DNA from: Gp7-AA6 sp036001245
Lineage (GTDB): Bacteria > Acidobacteriota > Thermoanaerobaculia > UBA5066 > Gp7-AA6
Length of the DNA: 18,862 nucleotides
Direction: 5' to 3'
Assembly (NCBI GenBank): GCA_036001245.1
Contig: DASYUL010000027.1
Coordinates: 1-18,862 of the forward strand
Below the pieces are notes generated by a model, which was given only the letters and a program-made list of their open reading frames with translations, did not search any database and was not told the origin of the DNA. Shown one piece after another: positions 7,664-14,493 of this stretch. Position 1 is the first letter of the stretch. Every line of letters starts with the position of its first letter. The position numbers and the translations under genes are program-made.

Positions 7664-7720
7664 GCCGATATAACCGCGAACCGCATGTCCCTTTTCCTGC
7701 GAAGCGAGGTCGCCCCGTGA
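7664..7720 (+). pseudogene. remnant of a second gerM 3' end abutting rph
   Basis: In frame, this stretch reads ADITANRMSLFLRSEVAP followed by a stop. The end of the intact GerMN protein reads VDLTRPLLFIRSEVAA and stop. D, T, R, L, F and RSEVA match in order and several differences are synonymous at the DNA level (CGG/CGC, CTC/CTT, CGC/CGA). The last 20 bases of the two copies (7035-7054 region versus 7703-7722) agree at about 18 positions. Its stop overlaps the rph start as GTGA. The simplest reading is that this is the original gerM-rph junction, and that the toxin-antitoxin cassette arrived with, or beside, a replacement gerM tail. The alignment was done by eye. Confidence 0.5.
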
Positions 7721-8475
7721 CGTCGGCGGTGGCCCGTCCCGACGGCCGCAAGTCCGGCGAGCTGCGCCCGGTCTCGATCGAGACCGGGGCGATCCGGCAC
7801 GCGGAGGGATCGGCGCTGATCTCGCTCGGCGACACGCGAGTCCTCTGCGTCGCCTCCATCGAAGACCGTGTGCCGCCATTTCTGAAAGGAAGCGGGAGCG
7901 GCTGGATCACCGCGGAGTACGGGATGCTTCCTCGCGCCACGCACACCCGTTCCGCGCGCGAGGCGGCCACCGGGCGGCAGGGCGGGCGCACCCACGAGAT
8001 CCAGCGTCTGATCGGGAGGTCGCTCCGGAGCGTCGTCGAGCTGCGAGGGCTGGGAGAGCGAACGATCACACTCGACTGCGACGTTCTCCAGGCCGACGGC
8101 GGCACCCGGTGCGCCGCGATCACTGGGGCGTGCGTCGCCCTCGCCATGGCGCTCGCGAAGTTGACGCGCGAGCGCACGGTCCCGCGGTGGCCGATGCGAG
8201 AGACCGTCGCCGCGGTCTCCGCCGGAATCTGCGCCGGACAGTCGGTGCTCGATCTCTCCTACGCCGAGGACTCCGAGGCGGATGTGGACTTCAACATCGT
8301 GGGAACGGAGTCGGGAGACTTCGTCGAGGTCCAGGGCACCGCCGAGCGCCGGCCCTTCTCCGAGGAAAAGCTCACCGAGATCCTCGCCCTCGCTCGCAAA
8401 GGGTTGAAAAGACTCGCCACCGTGCAGGAGGAAGTCCTCGAGCCTCACCTCTCCGGCATCGACACCCGGAGTTGA
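7717..8475 (+). CDS. rph: ribonuclease PH
   Basis: A 252-residue phosphorolytic 3'-5' exoribonuclease that trims tRNA 3' ends using phosphate, normally as a hexamer. The N-terminus reads RPDGRKSGELRPVSIETG (7-24), then GSALISLGDTRVLCVAS. The hallmark GRQGGRTHEIQRLIGRSLRSVV (86-107), the phosphate/RNA-binding ADGGTR (126-131) and DLSYAEDSEADVDFNIV near residue 182 with its acidic metal residues are all intact. GTG at 7717 is chosen because GAGGT lies six bases upstream; a second GTG at 7729 would give a start closer to the usual MRPDGR. The start overlaps the leftover gerM tail (GTGA). The usual downstream partner rdgB is absent; a cupin gene follows. Confidence 0.95.
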   Translation: MTSAVARPDGRKSGELRPVSIETGAIRHAEGSALISLGDTRVLCVASIEDRVPPFLKGSGSGWITAEYGMLPRATHTRSAREAATGRQGGRTHEIQRLIGRSLRSVVELRGLGERTITLDCDVLQADGGTRCAAITGACVALAMALAKLTRERTVPRWPMRETVAAVSAGICAGQSVLDLSYAEDSEADVDFNIVGTESGDFVEVQGTAERRPFSEEKLTEILALARKGLKRLATVQEEVLEPHLSGIDTRS

Positions 8476-8477
8476 CG

Positions 8478-8495
8478 GCGGCTCCTCCGAGCCGC
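8478..8495. terminator. short GC-rich stem-loop after rph
   Basis: GCGGCTC (8478-8484) and GAGCCGC (8489-8495) form a perfect 7-bp stem with a 4-base loop, starting 3 bases past the rph stop. There is no T-run. It could be a weak terminator or a 3'-end stabiliser. A TAGAAT (8504-8509) just after it may be a -10 element for the cupin gene, without a convincing -35. Confidence 0.35.
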
Positions 8496-8543
8496 GCGAG
8501 GCATAGAATCCGGTCGAGTAAATACGCTTAAGGAGGTTGAGGT

Positions 8544-9056
8544 ATGAAGCGAAATCTCTGGATCCTGATTGGAGTGGCTTTCATCGTCTCGGCCGGCGTT
8601 CTCGCAGCGGGCGAGAAGGCGGGCGAGAAGAAGACTGGCGCAACCAAGATGGCGGCGCACACGATGTACGTGCCCGCGGACATCAAGTGGACGGACGCGC
8701 CGCCGGTTCTACCCGCCGGGGCGAAGGCGGCCGTGCTCGAAGGAGACCCCGCGAAGCCCGGCTACTTCGCGATGCGACTCAAGTTTCCCGACGGCTACAA
8801 GATCATGCCGCACTGGCATCCGAACGTGGAGCGGATCACGGTGATCTCCGGGACTGTCAACCTCGGCCTCGGAGACACCTTCGACGAGAGCAAGGGACAC
8901 GGGATGGTCGCGGGAACCTACGCCACGATGCAGCCGAAGGTGCATCACTTCGCGTGGACCAAAGGCGAGACGGAGATCCAGATCACGACTCTCGGACCCT
9001 GGAAGCTCGTCTACGTGAACCCCAAGGACGATCCGAGCAAGACGGCAAAAAAGTGA
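8544..9056 (+). CDS. secreted cupin-domain protein
   Basis: A 170-residue protein with a signal peptide (MKRNLWILIGVAFIVSAGVLAAG, 1-23), a charged Lys/Glu linker and a single cupin barrel (about 45-155). The metal-binding pattern is clear: MPHWHPNVERITVISG gives H90, H92 and E96 of motif 1, and PKVHHFAW gives the motif 2 His (H134 or H135). It is therefore likely a metal-binding periplasmic protein, enzymatic or sensory; the substrate is unknown. AAGGAGGT lies upstream of the ATG at good spacing, so the start is secure. It stands alone after rph and ends in a Lys-rich tail. Related families carry isomerase, dioxygenase or anti-sigma roles, none of which can be chosen here. Confidence 0.85.
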   Translation: MKRNLWILIGVAFIVSAGVLAAGEKAGEKKTGATKMAAHTMYVPADIKWTDAPPVLPAGAKAAVLEGDPAKPGYFAMRLKFPDGYKIMPHWHPNVERITVISGTVNLGLGDTFDESKGHGMVAGTYATMQPKVHHFAWTKGETEIQITTLGPWKLVYVNPKDDPSKTAKK

Positions 9057-9070
9057 CGCCGAGGGCGTCA
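9054..9070. terminator. small stem-loop overlapping the cupin stop codon
   Basis: GACGCC (9055-9060) and GGCGTC (9064-9069), extended by a T-A pair, form a 7-bp stem with loop GAG that includes the cupin TGA. It may serve as a 3' end hairpin. It merges into the start of the interspersed repeat that follows and lacks a T-run. Confidence 0.25.
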
Positions 9071-9190
9071 TCCTGAGCGAGAAGGATCCCGGGCGGTTCG
9101 CGTCAGTGAGGACGCCCGCCATTCCGAGCGTAGCGAGGGATCTCTTCCGAGCCGCACGAGATCCCTCGTCGCTTCGCTCCTCGGGATGAC
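9067..9190. repeat. palindromic interspersed repeat with GTCATCCYGAG termini
   Basis: The element begins GTCATCCTGAGCG (9067) and ends CTCGGGATGAC (9190), so its tips are inverted copies. The right half is a long hairpin: 9121-9144 (ATTCCGAGCGTAGCGAGGGA and on) pairs with 9158-9187 around an approximately 13-base loop. Sequences of this type (GTCATCC/TGAG...GCGAGGGATC) are a familiar class of dispersed intergenic repeats in many bacteria, probably mobile in trans or acting as 3'-end structures. It carries no gene of its own. It sits between the cupin gene and a small membrane-protein frame that has no normal start codon. Confidence 0.75.
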
Positions 9191-9239
9191 AAGGGACAGA
9201 CTCCGCAGGATCTCGCGACAACTCTGGATCGTGAGGTGA

Positions 9240-9425
9240 TCCTCCGTCGAGCTGGCAGGAGAGTTCCTGCGCGAGACGGGAGTTCTGGTATTCGTTTTCT
9301 ACGGCCTGGCGGCTCTTCTTTCGGCAGCCCATGAAGCCCGACTTGTCTTGACGATCCTGGGCACCGTGACAGGACTATTCTTGTGGATATCTGGTGTTCT
9401 TGTGGAGAGAAGGAGAAGGGAATGA
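9240..9425 (+). CDS. small two-helix membrane protein frame, start unresolved (possibly 5'-truncated)
   Basis: An open frame of 61 codons reads ELAGEFLRETGVLVFVFYGL then AALLSAAHEARLVLTILGTV and TGLFLWISGVLVERRRRE. It has two hydrophobic helices (about 9267-9320 and 9330-9400) and a positive C-terminal end, so it looks like a real small membrane protein. No ATG, GTG or TTG lies at a sensible place: the frame is closed by TGA at 9237-9239 and the first usual start codon is a TTG deep inside. Either it uses CTG or another rare start, or the 5' end was lost next to the repeat. The stop overlaps the ATG of the next small gene (ATGA). I do not recognise a named family. Confidence 0.45.
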   Translation, partial: SSVELAGEFLRETGVLVFVFYGLAALLSAAHEARLVLTILGTVTGLFLWISGVLVERRRRE

Positions 9426-9526
9426 AAGGGTGGTACGTGCAGCTCGGCTCGGTCGCGTTGGGCGGGCTGATCGTCTTCGCGTTCGCGCTCTACTCCATCC
9501 ATAGGCAGAAGAAGCGCTCTTCCTGA
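9422..9526 (+). CDS. 34-residue single-helix membrane protein
   Basis: The frame reads MKGWYVQLGSVALGGLIVFA then FALYSIHRQKKRSS: one membrane helix (about residues 6-25) and a basic tail, giving an N-out/C-in prediction. AAGGAGAAGG sits just before the ATG, and the ATG overlaps the stop of the upstream small membrane frame, so the two are likely co-translated. Such short single-pass proteins often act as subunits or regulators of larger membrane complexes, but no partner is evident nearby. It ends 2 bases before the convergent ASCH gene. Confidence rests on the ribosome binding site, the overlap and the sensible topology. Confidence 0.6.
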   Translation: MKGWYVQLGSVALGGLIVFAFALYSIHRQKKRSS

Positions 9527-9527
9527 C

Positions 9528-9923
9528 TCAACCCTCCAATCTTCCCGGTGTGACTTTCTCTGCCAGACTTCCGCGCAGGAGCTTTGCCGGCACGTAGAAC
9601 GGAATCGAGTAGTGGCCGCGGCAGGCGATCGCGGTTCGGAAGCGCCGGGGGCTTTTCCACACGTACGCCCAACCGTCGCCGTTCTTCACGCAGTCGTCGA
9701 GCTGCACGATGCCGAGAAGCTTTCCCCGTTCGAGATCGCCCGCCTTCGATGCCACCTCCCGCCGCAACGTCTGCGACGCGTGGACGAGGAGCCAGCCGCG
9801 GAAACGCGTCGGCCGCGAGCGCATGTCGCGCCGTTTCTCGCCGCGGATGATGCGGTCCGCGTTCGGCTGCTTGACCGAGATCGCCGGAAAGCCGGAGTGG
9901 TTTTTCTTTCCCGCGCGAGCCAT
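9528..9923 (-). CDS. ASCH-domain protein
   Basis: A 131-residue cytoplasmic protein with the PUA-like ASCH fold, an RNA- or nucleotide-binding module. Signature stretches are ISVKQPNADRIIRGEKRRDMRSRPTRFRGWLLVHAS (about 15-50), where the QP...I..GEK..E/D.R pattern and the GWLLVHAS strand are typical, and GIVQLDDCVKNGDGWAYVWKSPRRF (about 71-95). The ATG is the complement of 9921-9923; only a weak AGGAT precedes it. It is convergent with the two small membrane frames and divergent from the ATP-grasp operon. ASCH proteins are variously linked to translation control, RNA hydrolysis and modified-base handling; nothing here selects among these. Confidence 0.8.
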   Translation of the reverse strand: MARAGKKNHSGFPAISVKQPNADRIIRGEKRRDMRSRPTRFRGWLLVHASQTLRREVASKAGDLERGKLLGIVQLDDCVKNGDGWAYVWKSPRRFRTAIACRGHYSIPFYVPAKLLRGSLAEKVTPGRLEG

Positions 9924-10042
9924 ATCCTAGAAAGAGTTGTCGCGACGGTCCGGTCACCGAATGGCGGCAGTTCCTCCGGCCTGACATAATTGGCCGTTTC
10001 GGCGGGCACGCAGCTGGCGCCGACAGGAGGAAATCCCGTCTC

Positions 10043-11077
10043 ATGAAGAAAATCGGCATCCTTTTCGGCCAGGAGCGCTCGTTCCCGCAGGCGCTCGTCG
10101 AGCGCATCAACCGCGCGGGCGACGCGGGAGTCACGGCCGAGCCGGCACTGGTCGGCGGCATCGGTCTCGACACGCCTCGAAAGTACGACCTGATCCTGGA
10201 CCGGATCAGCCAGGACATACCGTTCTACCGCGCCGTGCTGAAGAAGCTCGCCTTCGACGGGACGATCGTCGTCAACGATCCCTTCTGGTGGTCCGCCGAC
10301 GACAAGTTCTTCAACAACGTCATCGCCCAGAGCGTCGGCGTCGCTGTGCCGAAGACGGTCCTCCTGCCGTCCAACCAGCACCCGCCGGAGACGACCTCCG
10401 AGTCGATGTCGAACCTGACCTTCCCCCTCGAGTGGGACGAGATCTTTTCGTACGTGGGTTTCCCGGCCTACTTCAAACCGCACTCGGGCGGCGGATGGAA
10501 GAACGTCTACCGCGTCACGAATCCCGACGAGTTCTTCGCGGCGTACCGCGCGTCCGGGCAGCACGTGATGATCCTGCAGGAGGAGATCGTCTTCGAAGAT
10601 TACTTCCGCTGCTACGTGCTCGGGGCCAGGTACGTCCACCTCATGCGCTACGACCCGCGGCAGCCGCACGAGAACCGCTACGTGCGCGGGGCGCCCCCGA
10701 TCGAGACGGCTCTCGAGGAGCGGCTCACGAGCGACTGCCTGAAGCTGACGGGCGCTCTCGGTTACGAGTTTGACACCGTCGAGCTCGCCGTGCGCGACGG
10801 CGTTCCGTACGCGATCGATTTCCTGAACCCCGCTCCGGACGCCGACGTCGTTTCGATCGGCCCGGATAACTTCGAGTGGGTCGTGGAGCGTTCCGCGAAA
10901 TGGCTCGTCGAGCGCGTGAACGAGGGGCCGAAGCCGTCGCGCGCGTGGGAGTGGCGGAACGCGCGAGAGGCCGTCGCCTCGACCGAGCCGGACACCGACC
11001 AGCCGAAGAAGCCGCGGAACGCCGCCCGGCGTCCGCGCCGCACCCGTGCCTCCGAGGAGGCGCCGGCTCCGGAATGA
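10043..11077 (+). CDS. ATP-grasp ligase (RimK/glutathione synthetase-like)
   Basis: A 344-residue predicted amide-forming ligase that would activate a carboxylate as an acyl-phosphate with ATP and join it to an amine. ATP-grasp features: the central FPAYFKPHSGGGWKNVYRV (140-158) with the ATP-binding Lys K145 and a glycine loop, the hinge MILQEEI (176-182), and the Mg-binding end DTVELAVRDGVPYAIDFLNPAPD (244-266) with E247, D259 and N262. The N-terminus MKKIGILFGQERSFPQALVERIN is a pre-ATP-grasp domain. The last 45 residues are a Lys/Arg/Pro/Ala tail, likely disordered. AGGAGG at 10025-10030 precedes the ATG by 12 bases. The stop overlaps the GCS2 start (ATGA). It is the first gene of a four-gene overlapping operon; the substrate is unknown. 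Confidence 0.85.
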   Translation: MKKIGILFGQERSFPQALVERINRAGDAGVTAEPALVGGIGLDTPRKYDLILDRISQDIPFYRAVLKKLAFDGTIVVNDPFWWSADDKFFNNVIAQSVGVAVPKTVLLPSNQHPPETTSESMSNLTFPLEWDEIFSYVGFPAYFKPHSGGGWKNVYRVTNPDEFFAAYRASGQHVMILQEEIVFEDYFRCYVLGARYVHLMRYDPRQPHENRYVRGAPPIETALEERLTSDCLKLTGALGYEFDTVELAVRDGVPYAIDFLNPAPDADVVSIGPDNFEWVVERSAKWLVERVNEGPKPSRAWEWRNAREAVASTEPDTDQPKKPRNAARRPRRTRASEEAPAPE

Positions 11078-12222
11078 CGGTGCAACGCCCCGCTTTCACT
11101 CTCGGCGTCGAGGAGGAGTTCCAGATCATCGATCCGGAGACGCGCGAGCTGCGCTCGCACGTTCAGGAGATGCTCGACGAGGGCGTGCGCGTTCTCAAGG
11201 AGCGCGTCAAGCCCGAGATGCATCAATCCGTCATGGAGATCGGCACCGGGATCTGCAAGGACGCCGGCGAGGTTCGGCGGGACGTCATGGAGCTCCGATC
11301 CGAGATCATCCGCCTCGCGGAGAAGAGCGGCATGAAGGTCGCCGCGGCCGGAACGCATCCGTTCTCCAGCTGGGCGGACCAGCTGATCTACCCGGACGAG
11401 CGCTATGCCGCGATCGTTCAGGAGATGCAGCTCGTCGCGCGGGCGAACCTGATCTTCGGCCTCCACGTGCACGTCGGGATCTCCGACCGCGCCCTCGCCC
11501 TTCAGATCATGAACGAGGCGCGGTACTTCCTGCCGCACTTTCTCGCGCTCTCCACGAGCTCTCCGTTCTGGATGGGCCGGAACAGCGGGTTGAAGAGCTA
11601 TCGCACGAAGGTCTTCGAGCGATTCCCGCGGACCAACATCCCGGAGATCTTCGAGACGCCCGCCGAGTTCGACGACTACGTTCGAATCCTCGTCAAGACG
11701 AACTGCATCGACAACGGAAAGAAGATCTGGTGGGACGTGCGGCCGCACCCGTTCTTCGACACGATCGAGTTCCGCATCTGCGACGTACCGATGCGGCTCG
11801 ACGAGACGGTCGCGATCGCGGCTCTCATTCAGGCGATCTGCGCAAAGCTCTTTCAGCTCCGGGAGAGGAACCTGGGGTGGCGCACCTACCGGCGCGCGTT
11901 TCTCCTGGAGAACAAGTGGCGCGCGGCCCGCTACGGCATCGAGGGAAACCTGATCGACTTCGGCAAGGAGATCGAGGTGCCGTTCCGTGATCTCGCCGAA
12001 GAGATGCTGGAGTTCGTCGACGACGTGGTCGACGAGCTCGGAAGCCGCCGGGAAGTCGAGTCGATCCGCTGGATCCTGGAGAACGGGAGCGGCGCCGACC
12101 GGCAGCTTGCTGTTTATCGCGATAGCGGCGAAGATCTGAAGCAGGTGGTCGACTTCATCTGCGAGGAAACGCGGCACGGCCTCGACGCTCCCGCCACAGC
12201 AACGGCAACGGCAATCGGATGA
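11074..12222 (+). CDS. YbdK-type carboxylate-amine ligase (glutamate-cysteine ligase GCS2 family)
   Basis: A 382-residue member of the GCS2 family (COG2170 type), which forms gamma-glutamyl or similar amide bonds with ATP using a glutamine-synthetase-like fold. Markers: FTLGVEEEFQIIDPETREL (8-26) with the metal-binding glutamates, MHQSVMEIGTGIC (49-61), AAGTHPFSSW (91-100), the strongly conserved GLHVHVGI (129-136), MGRNSGLKSYR (167-177) and WWDVRPHPFFDTIEFRICD (219-237). The ATG overlaps the upstream ATP-grasp stop, and its own stop overlaps the M29 peptidase start. The C-terminal tail is Ala/Thr-rich and encoded by a short repeat. Family members are often annotated weak glutamate-cysteine ligases, but the true substrate here is open. 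Confidence 0.9.
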   Translation: MTVQRPAFTLGVEEEFQIIDPETRELRSHVQEMLDEGVRVLKERVKPEMHQSVMEIGTGICKDAGEVRRDVMELRSEIIRLAEKSGMKVAAAGTHPFSSWADQLIYPDERYAAIVQEMQLVARANLIFGLHVHVGISDRALALQIMNEARYFLPHFLALSTSSPFWMGRNSGLKSYRTKVFERFPRTNIPEIFETPAEFDDYVRILVKTNCIDNGKKIWWDVRPHPFFDTIEFRICDVPMRLDETVAIAALIQAICAKLFQLRERNLGWRTYRRAFLLENKWRAARYGIEGNLIDFGKEIEVPFRDLAEEMLEFVDDVVDELGSRREVESIRWILENGSGADRQLAVYRDSGEDLKQVVDFICEETRHGLDAPATATATAIG

Positions 12223-12244
12223 TGATGAACGGAAACGGAAACGG
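12201..12244 (+). repeat. AACGG-rich microsatellite spanning a gene junction
   Basis: Units AACGGC (12201-12206, 12207-12212) and AACGG (12228-12232, 12234-12238, 12240-12244) flank a triple ATG (ATGATGATG at 12219-12227). The repeat encodes the Ala/Thr tail of the GCS2 protein on one side and the Asn-Gly start (MMMNGNGNGY) of the peptidase on the other. Slippage here would change both protein ends while preserving or shifting the overlap. Confidence 0.6.
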
Positions 12245-13232
12245 CTACGACCTCGCGCCGGGGGCGCGCAATGCGATCCGGACGTGCCTCAAGGTCATGC
12301 CGCAAGAGCACGTCGTCATCGTGACCGACCGGGAGACCGAGCCGGTCGCCGAGAGCCTTGCCGCGGAGATTCGCGAGGTCGGCGCCCCGTTCGAGCTGTT
12401 CGTCCTCGAGGACTACGGTAACCGCCCGATGTTCGAGCTGCCCCAGGCCGTCCGCGATACCTTCGAGCGCTCCGAGGTCTCGATCTACGCGGGACAGCCG
12501 AAGCCGGGCGAGCTCGCCTATCGCCGCGAGATGACGGCCATCGTCAACCGCCGGCGCATGCGGCATGCTCACATGGTCTCCGTATCCCCACGCATCATGG
12601 CTGAGGGGATGCGGGCGGACTTCGAGGAGGTCGATGCGATCTCGACGCGCGTGCGCGACCGCGCGGCGAAGGCGGAGCGCATCCGCGCGCGATCCCGTGC
12701 GGGGAGCGATCTCGAGGCGACGTTCGACCCGTCCGTCCGCTGGCTGAAGACGAGCGGCCTGATCACGCCGGACAAGTGGGCGAACCTGCCGGGCGGCGAG
12801 GTCCTGACCGCGCCGGCGCGCGTGGACGGCGTCTACGTCGTCGACGGGGTGCTCGGCGACTACCTGTGCGCGCGCTACGGCGACCTCGAGGCAACGCCGC
12901 TCACCATCTGGATCGAGAACAGCCGCGTCGCCGAAGCGCAGTGCGAGCGCCCGGAGATCCGCGAAGACTTTCTCGCTTACACCCGCACCGAGGAGAACTC
13001 CGACCGGGTCGGCGAGTTCGCGATGGGAACGAACGTCGCGGTCCACTCGATCATCGGCAACATCCTCCAGGACGAGAAGCTGCCGGGGCTGCACCTCGCG
13101 TTCGGCCATACGTATGCCGAGCACACGGGCGCGTCCTGGACCTGCCGCACGCACCTCGACATCGTGGGCCGCCACTTCGACGTGTGGTTCGACGACGAGC
13201 AGGTCATGGCGGACGGGAAGTTCCTGATCTGA
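12219..13232 (+). CDS. M29-family metallo-aminopeptidase (AmpS/AmpT-like)
   Basis: A 337-residue predicted two-metal exopeptidase of the M29 (aminopeptidase T/S) family. The expected metal ligands are present: E194 in NLPGGEVLTAP, E266 in VGEFAMGTN, H297 in LAFGHTYAEHTG and H312/D314 in THLDIVG, followed by DVWFDDEQVMADGKFL at the end, which is typical of the family. The N-terminal part (12-130) is the usual alpha/beta domain. Three ATGs in a row (12219, 12222, 12225) could each start it; 12219 overlaps the GCS2 stop. In the operon it could release or trim the N-terminal residue of the ligase product, or recycle it. That pairing is an inference from context. Confidence 0.88.
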   Translation: MMMNGNGNGYDLAPGARNAIRTCLKVMPQEHVVIVTDRETEPVAESLAAEIREVGAPFELFVLEDYGNRPMFELPQAVRDTFERSEVSIYAGQPKPGELAYRREMTAIVNRRRMRHAHMVSVSPRIMAEGMRADFEEVDAISTRVRDRAAKAERIRARSRAGSDLEATFDPSVRWLKTSGLITPDKWANLPGGEVLTAPARVDGVYVVDGVLGDYLCARYGDLEATPLTIWIENSRVAEAQCERPEIREDFLAYTRTEENSDRVGEFAMGTNVAVHSIIGNILQDEKLPGLHLAFGHTYAEHTGASWTCRTHLDIVGRHFDVWFDDEQVMADGKFLI

Positions 13233-14428
13233 TCCCCGCCCTCCGCCGCGCGTACAACGCCGCCTTCACGCTGGAAAAATACGAGGGATACCACCGCCGC
13301 CTCGAAGAGCAGGCGGGCTGTGAGATTCCCTTTCGGCTGTGCGAGTCGCCGGTCTTCCTTCCGCCCGAGCTGCGCGACGAGATGGTCCGGGCGGCGACCG
13401 AGATCTGGGACGAGCTCTCGACCCCCGAAAACCTGCGCCGCTCCCTCGACGCGGTGCCGGAGTCGCTCGACGTTCCCGGCTGCCCGGATCTCCCGACGTT
13501 TGCTCAGGCGGACTTCGCCGTAACGAGCGACGGCTCGGGGGGCGCGCTCACGCCCCGGCTGATCGAGCTCCAGGCGTTCGCGTCGCTCTACGCGTTCCAA
13601 CCCTTCCAATCGAGGGATCTCGCAGAAATCACTCCCGGGGGCGACGACCTCGACTTTCTTCTCTCCGGCCTCGACGAGACGGGGTACACGCGCGCTGTTG
13701 GCGACGCGATCCTCGGCGGCTTTCCGCCGGAAAACGTCGTGCTCATGGACATCGATCCGCCATCGCAGAAGACCTACGTCGACTTCGCATTGACCGAAAA
13801 GCTGTGGAACGTGCGGCCGGTTTCCGTCATGCACATCGAGAAGCGCGGCCGCGAGCTCTGGTATCGCCGCGACGGCCGTCCGACGCGCATCCTGCGGATC
13901 TACAACCGCCTGATTTTCGACGAGCTCGAGGCGAAGGGAATTTCCGTGCCGATCGATTTCCGCGAGCTCCTCGACGTCTCGTGGGCCGGACATCCCAACT
14001 GGTACTTCCGCTGGAGCAAGCACTCCCTGCCGGCCCTGCGGCACCCGGCGGCACCCGAGGCGCGGCTCCTGTCCGACTTCGACGAGCCGCCGGAGGACCT
14101 CGAGAACTGGGTGTTCAAGCCGCTCTTCTCGTTCGCCGGGTCCGGAGTCAAAGTCGACGTGACGCGCGCCGATCTCGACGCGGTTCCCGAGGAGGAGCGG
14201 CGGCACGCCCTCCTGATGCGCAAGGTGAACTACGCGCCGGTCGTCAAAACGACGGACGGTAACGCCTCGAAGGTCGAAGTCCGGATCATGTTCGTCTGGC
14301 GCGAAGGCCGACCCCTTCCGGTGACGACGCTCGCTCGCCTGTCTCAGGGCCAAATGATGGGGGTCGCGTTCAACAAGGACCGCACCTGGGTCGGCTCGAG
14401 CGGGTGCCTCTGGCCTCGCGGCGCCTGA
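13229..14428 (+). CDS. uncharacterised protein with ATP-grasp-like motifs, probable CTG start
   Basis: A 399-residue protein, last in the operon. The N-terminal half (LIPALRRAYNAAFTLEKYEG, LIELQAFASLYAFQPFQ at 111-127) is not a fold I can name. The C-terminal half looks like an ATP-binding ligase: ENWVFKPLFSFAGSGVKVDV (292-311) with Lys K297 and a Gly loop, then MRKVNYAPVVKTTDGNASKVEVRIMFVW (330-357) and a final FNKDRTWVGSSGC. I infer an ATP-grasp-type ligase, less certain than the first gene. No ATG, GTG or TTG opens the frame at the natural place. The CTG at 13229 overlaps the M29 stop (CTGA), mirroring the ATGA overlaps upstream. A GTG at 13184 would add 15 unlikely Arg/Gly-rich residues. 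Confidence 0.8.
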   Translation: MIPALRRAYNAAFTLEKYEGYHRRLEEQAGCEIPFRLCESPVFLPPELRDEMVRAATEIWDELSTPENLRRSLDAVPESLDVPGCPDLPTFAQADFAVTSDGSGGALTPRLIELQAFASLYAFQPFQSRDLAEITPGGDDLDFLLSGLDETGYTRAVGDAILGGFPPENVVLMDIDPPSQKTYVDFALTEKLWNVRPVSVMHIEKRGRELWYRRDGRPTRILRIYNRLIFDELEAKGISVPIDFRELLDVSWAGHPNWYFRWSKHSLPALRHPAAPEARLLSDFDEPPEDLENWVFKPLFSFAGSGVKVDVTRADLDAVPEEERRHALLMRKVNYAPVVKTTDGNASKVEVRIMFVWREGRPLPVTTLARLSQGQMMGVAFNKDRTWVGSSGCLWPRGA

Positions 14429-14493
14429 CGCGCATTCACCTTTCGTTCATCGTGGGATGATCACGCTCCGTGGAACTTGCGAAGGAGGCTTTC

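Noticed and set aside
8472..8509. Promoter TTGACG ... TAGAAT for the cupin gene
   Set aside because: The spacing is 26 bases, too long for a sigma-70 promoter, and TTGACG overlaps the rph stop codon.
10762..12177. 471-codon minus-strand frame opposite the ATP-grasp and GCS2 genes
   Set aside because: Shadow frame; the opposite strand has clear GCS2 motifs and overlapping starts.
12977..14353. 458-codon minus-strand frame opposite the peptidase and ATP-grasp-like genes
   Set aside because: Shadow frame with Arg/Val/Glu bias and no start signal.
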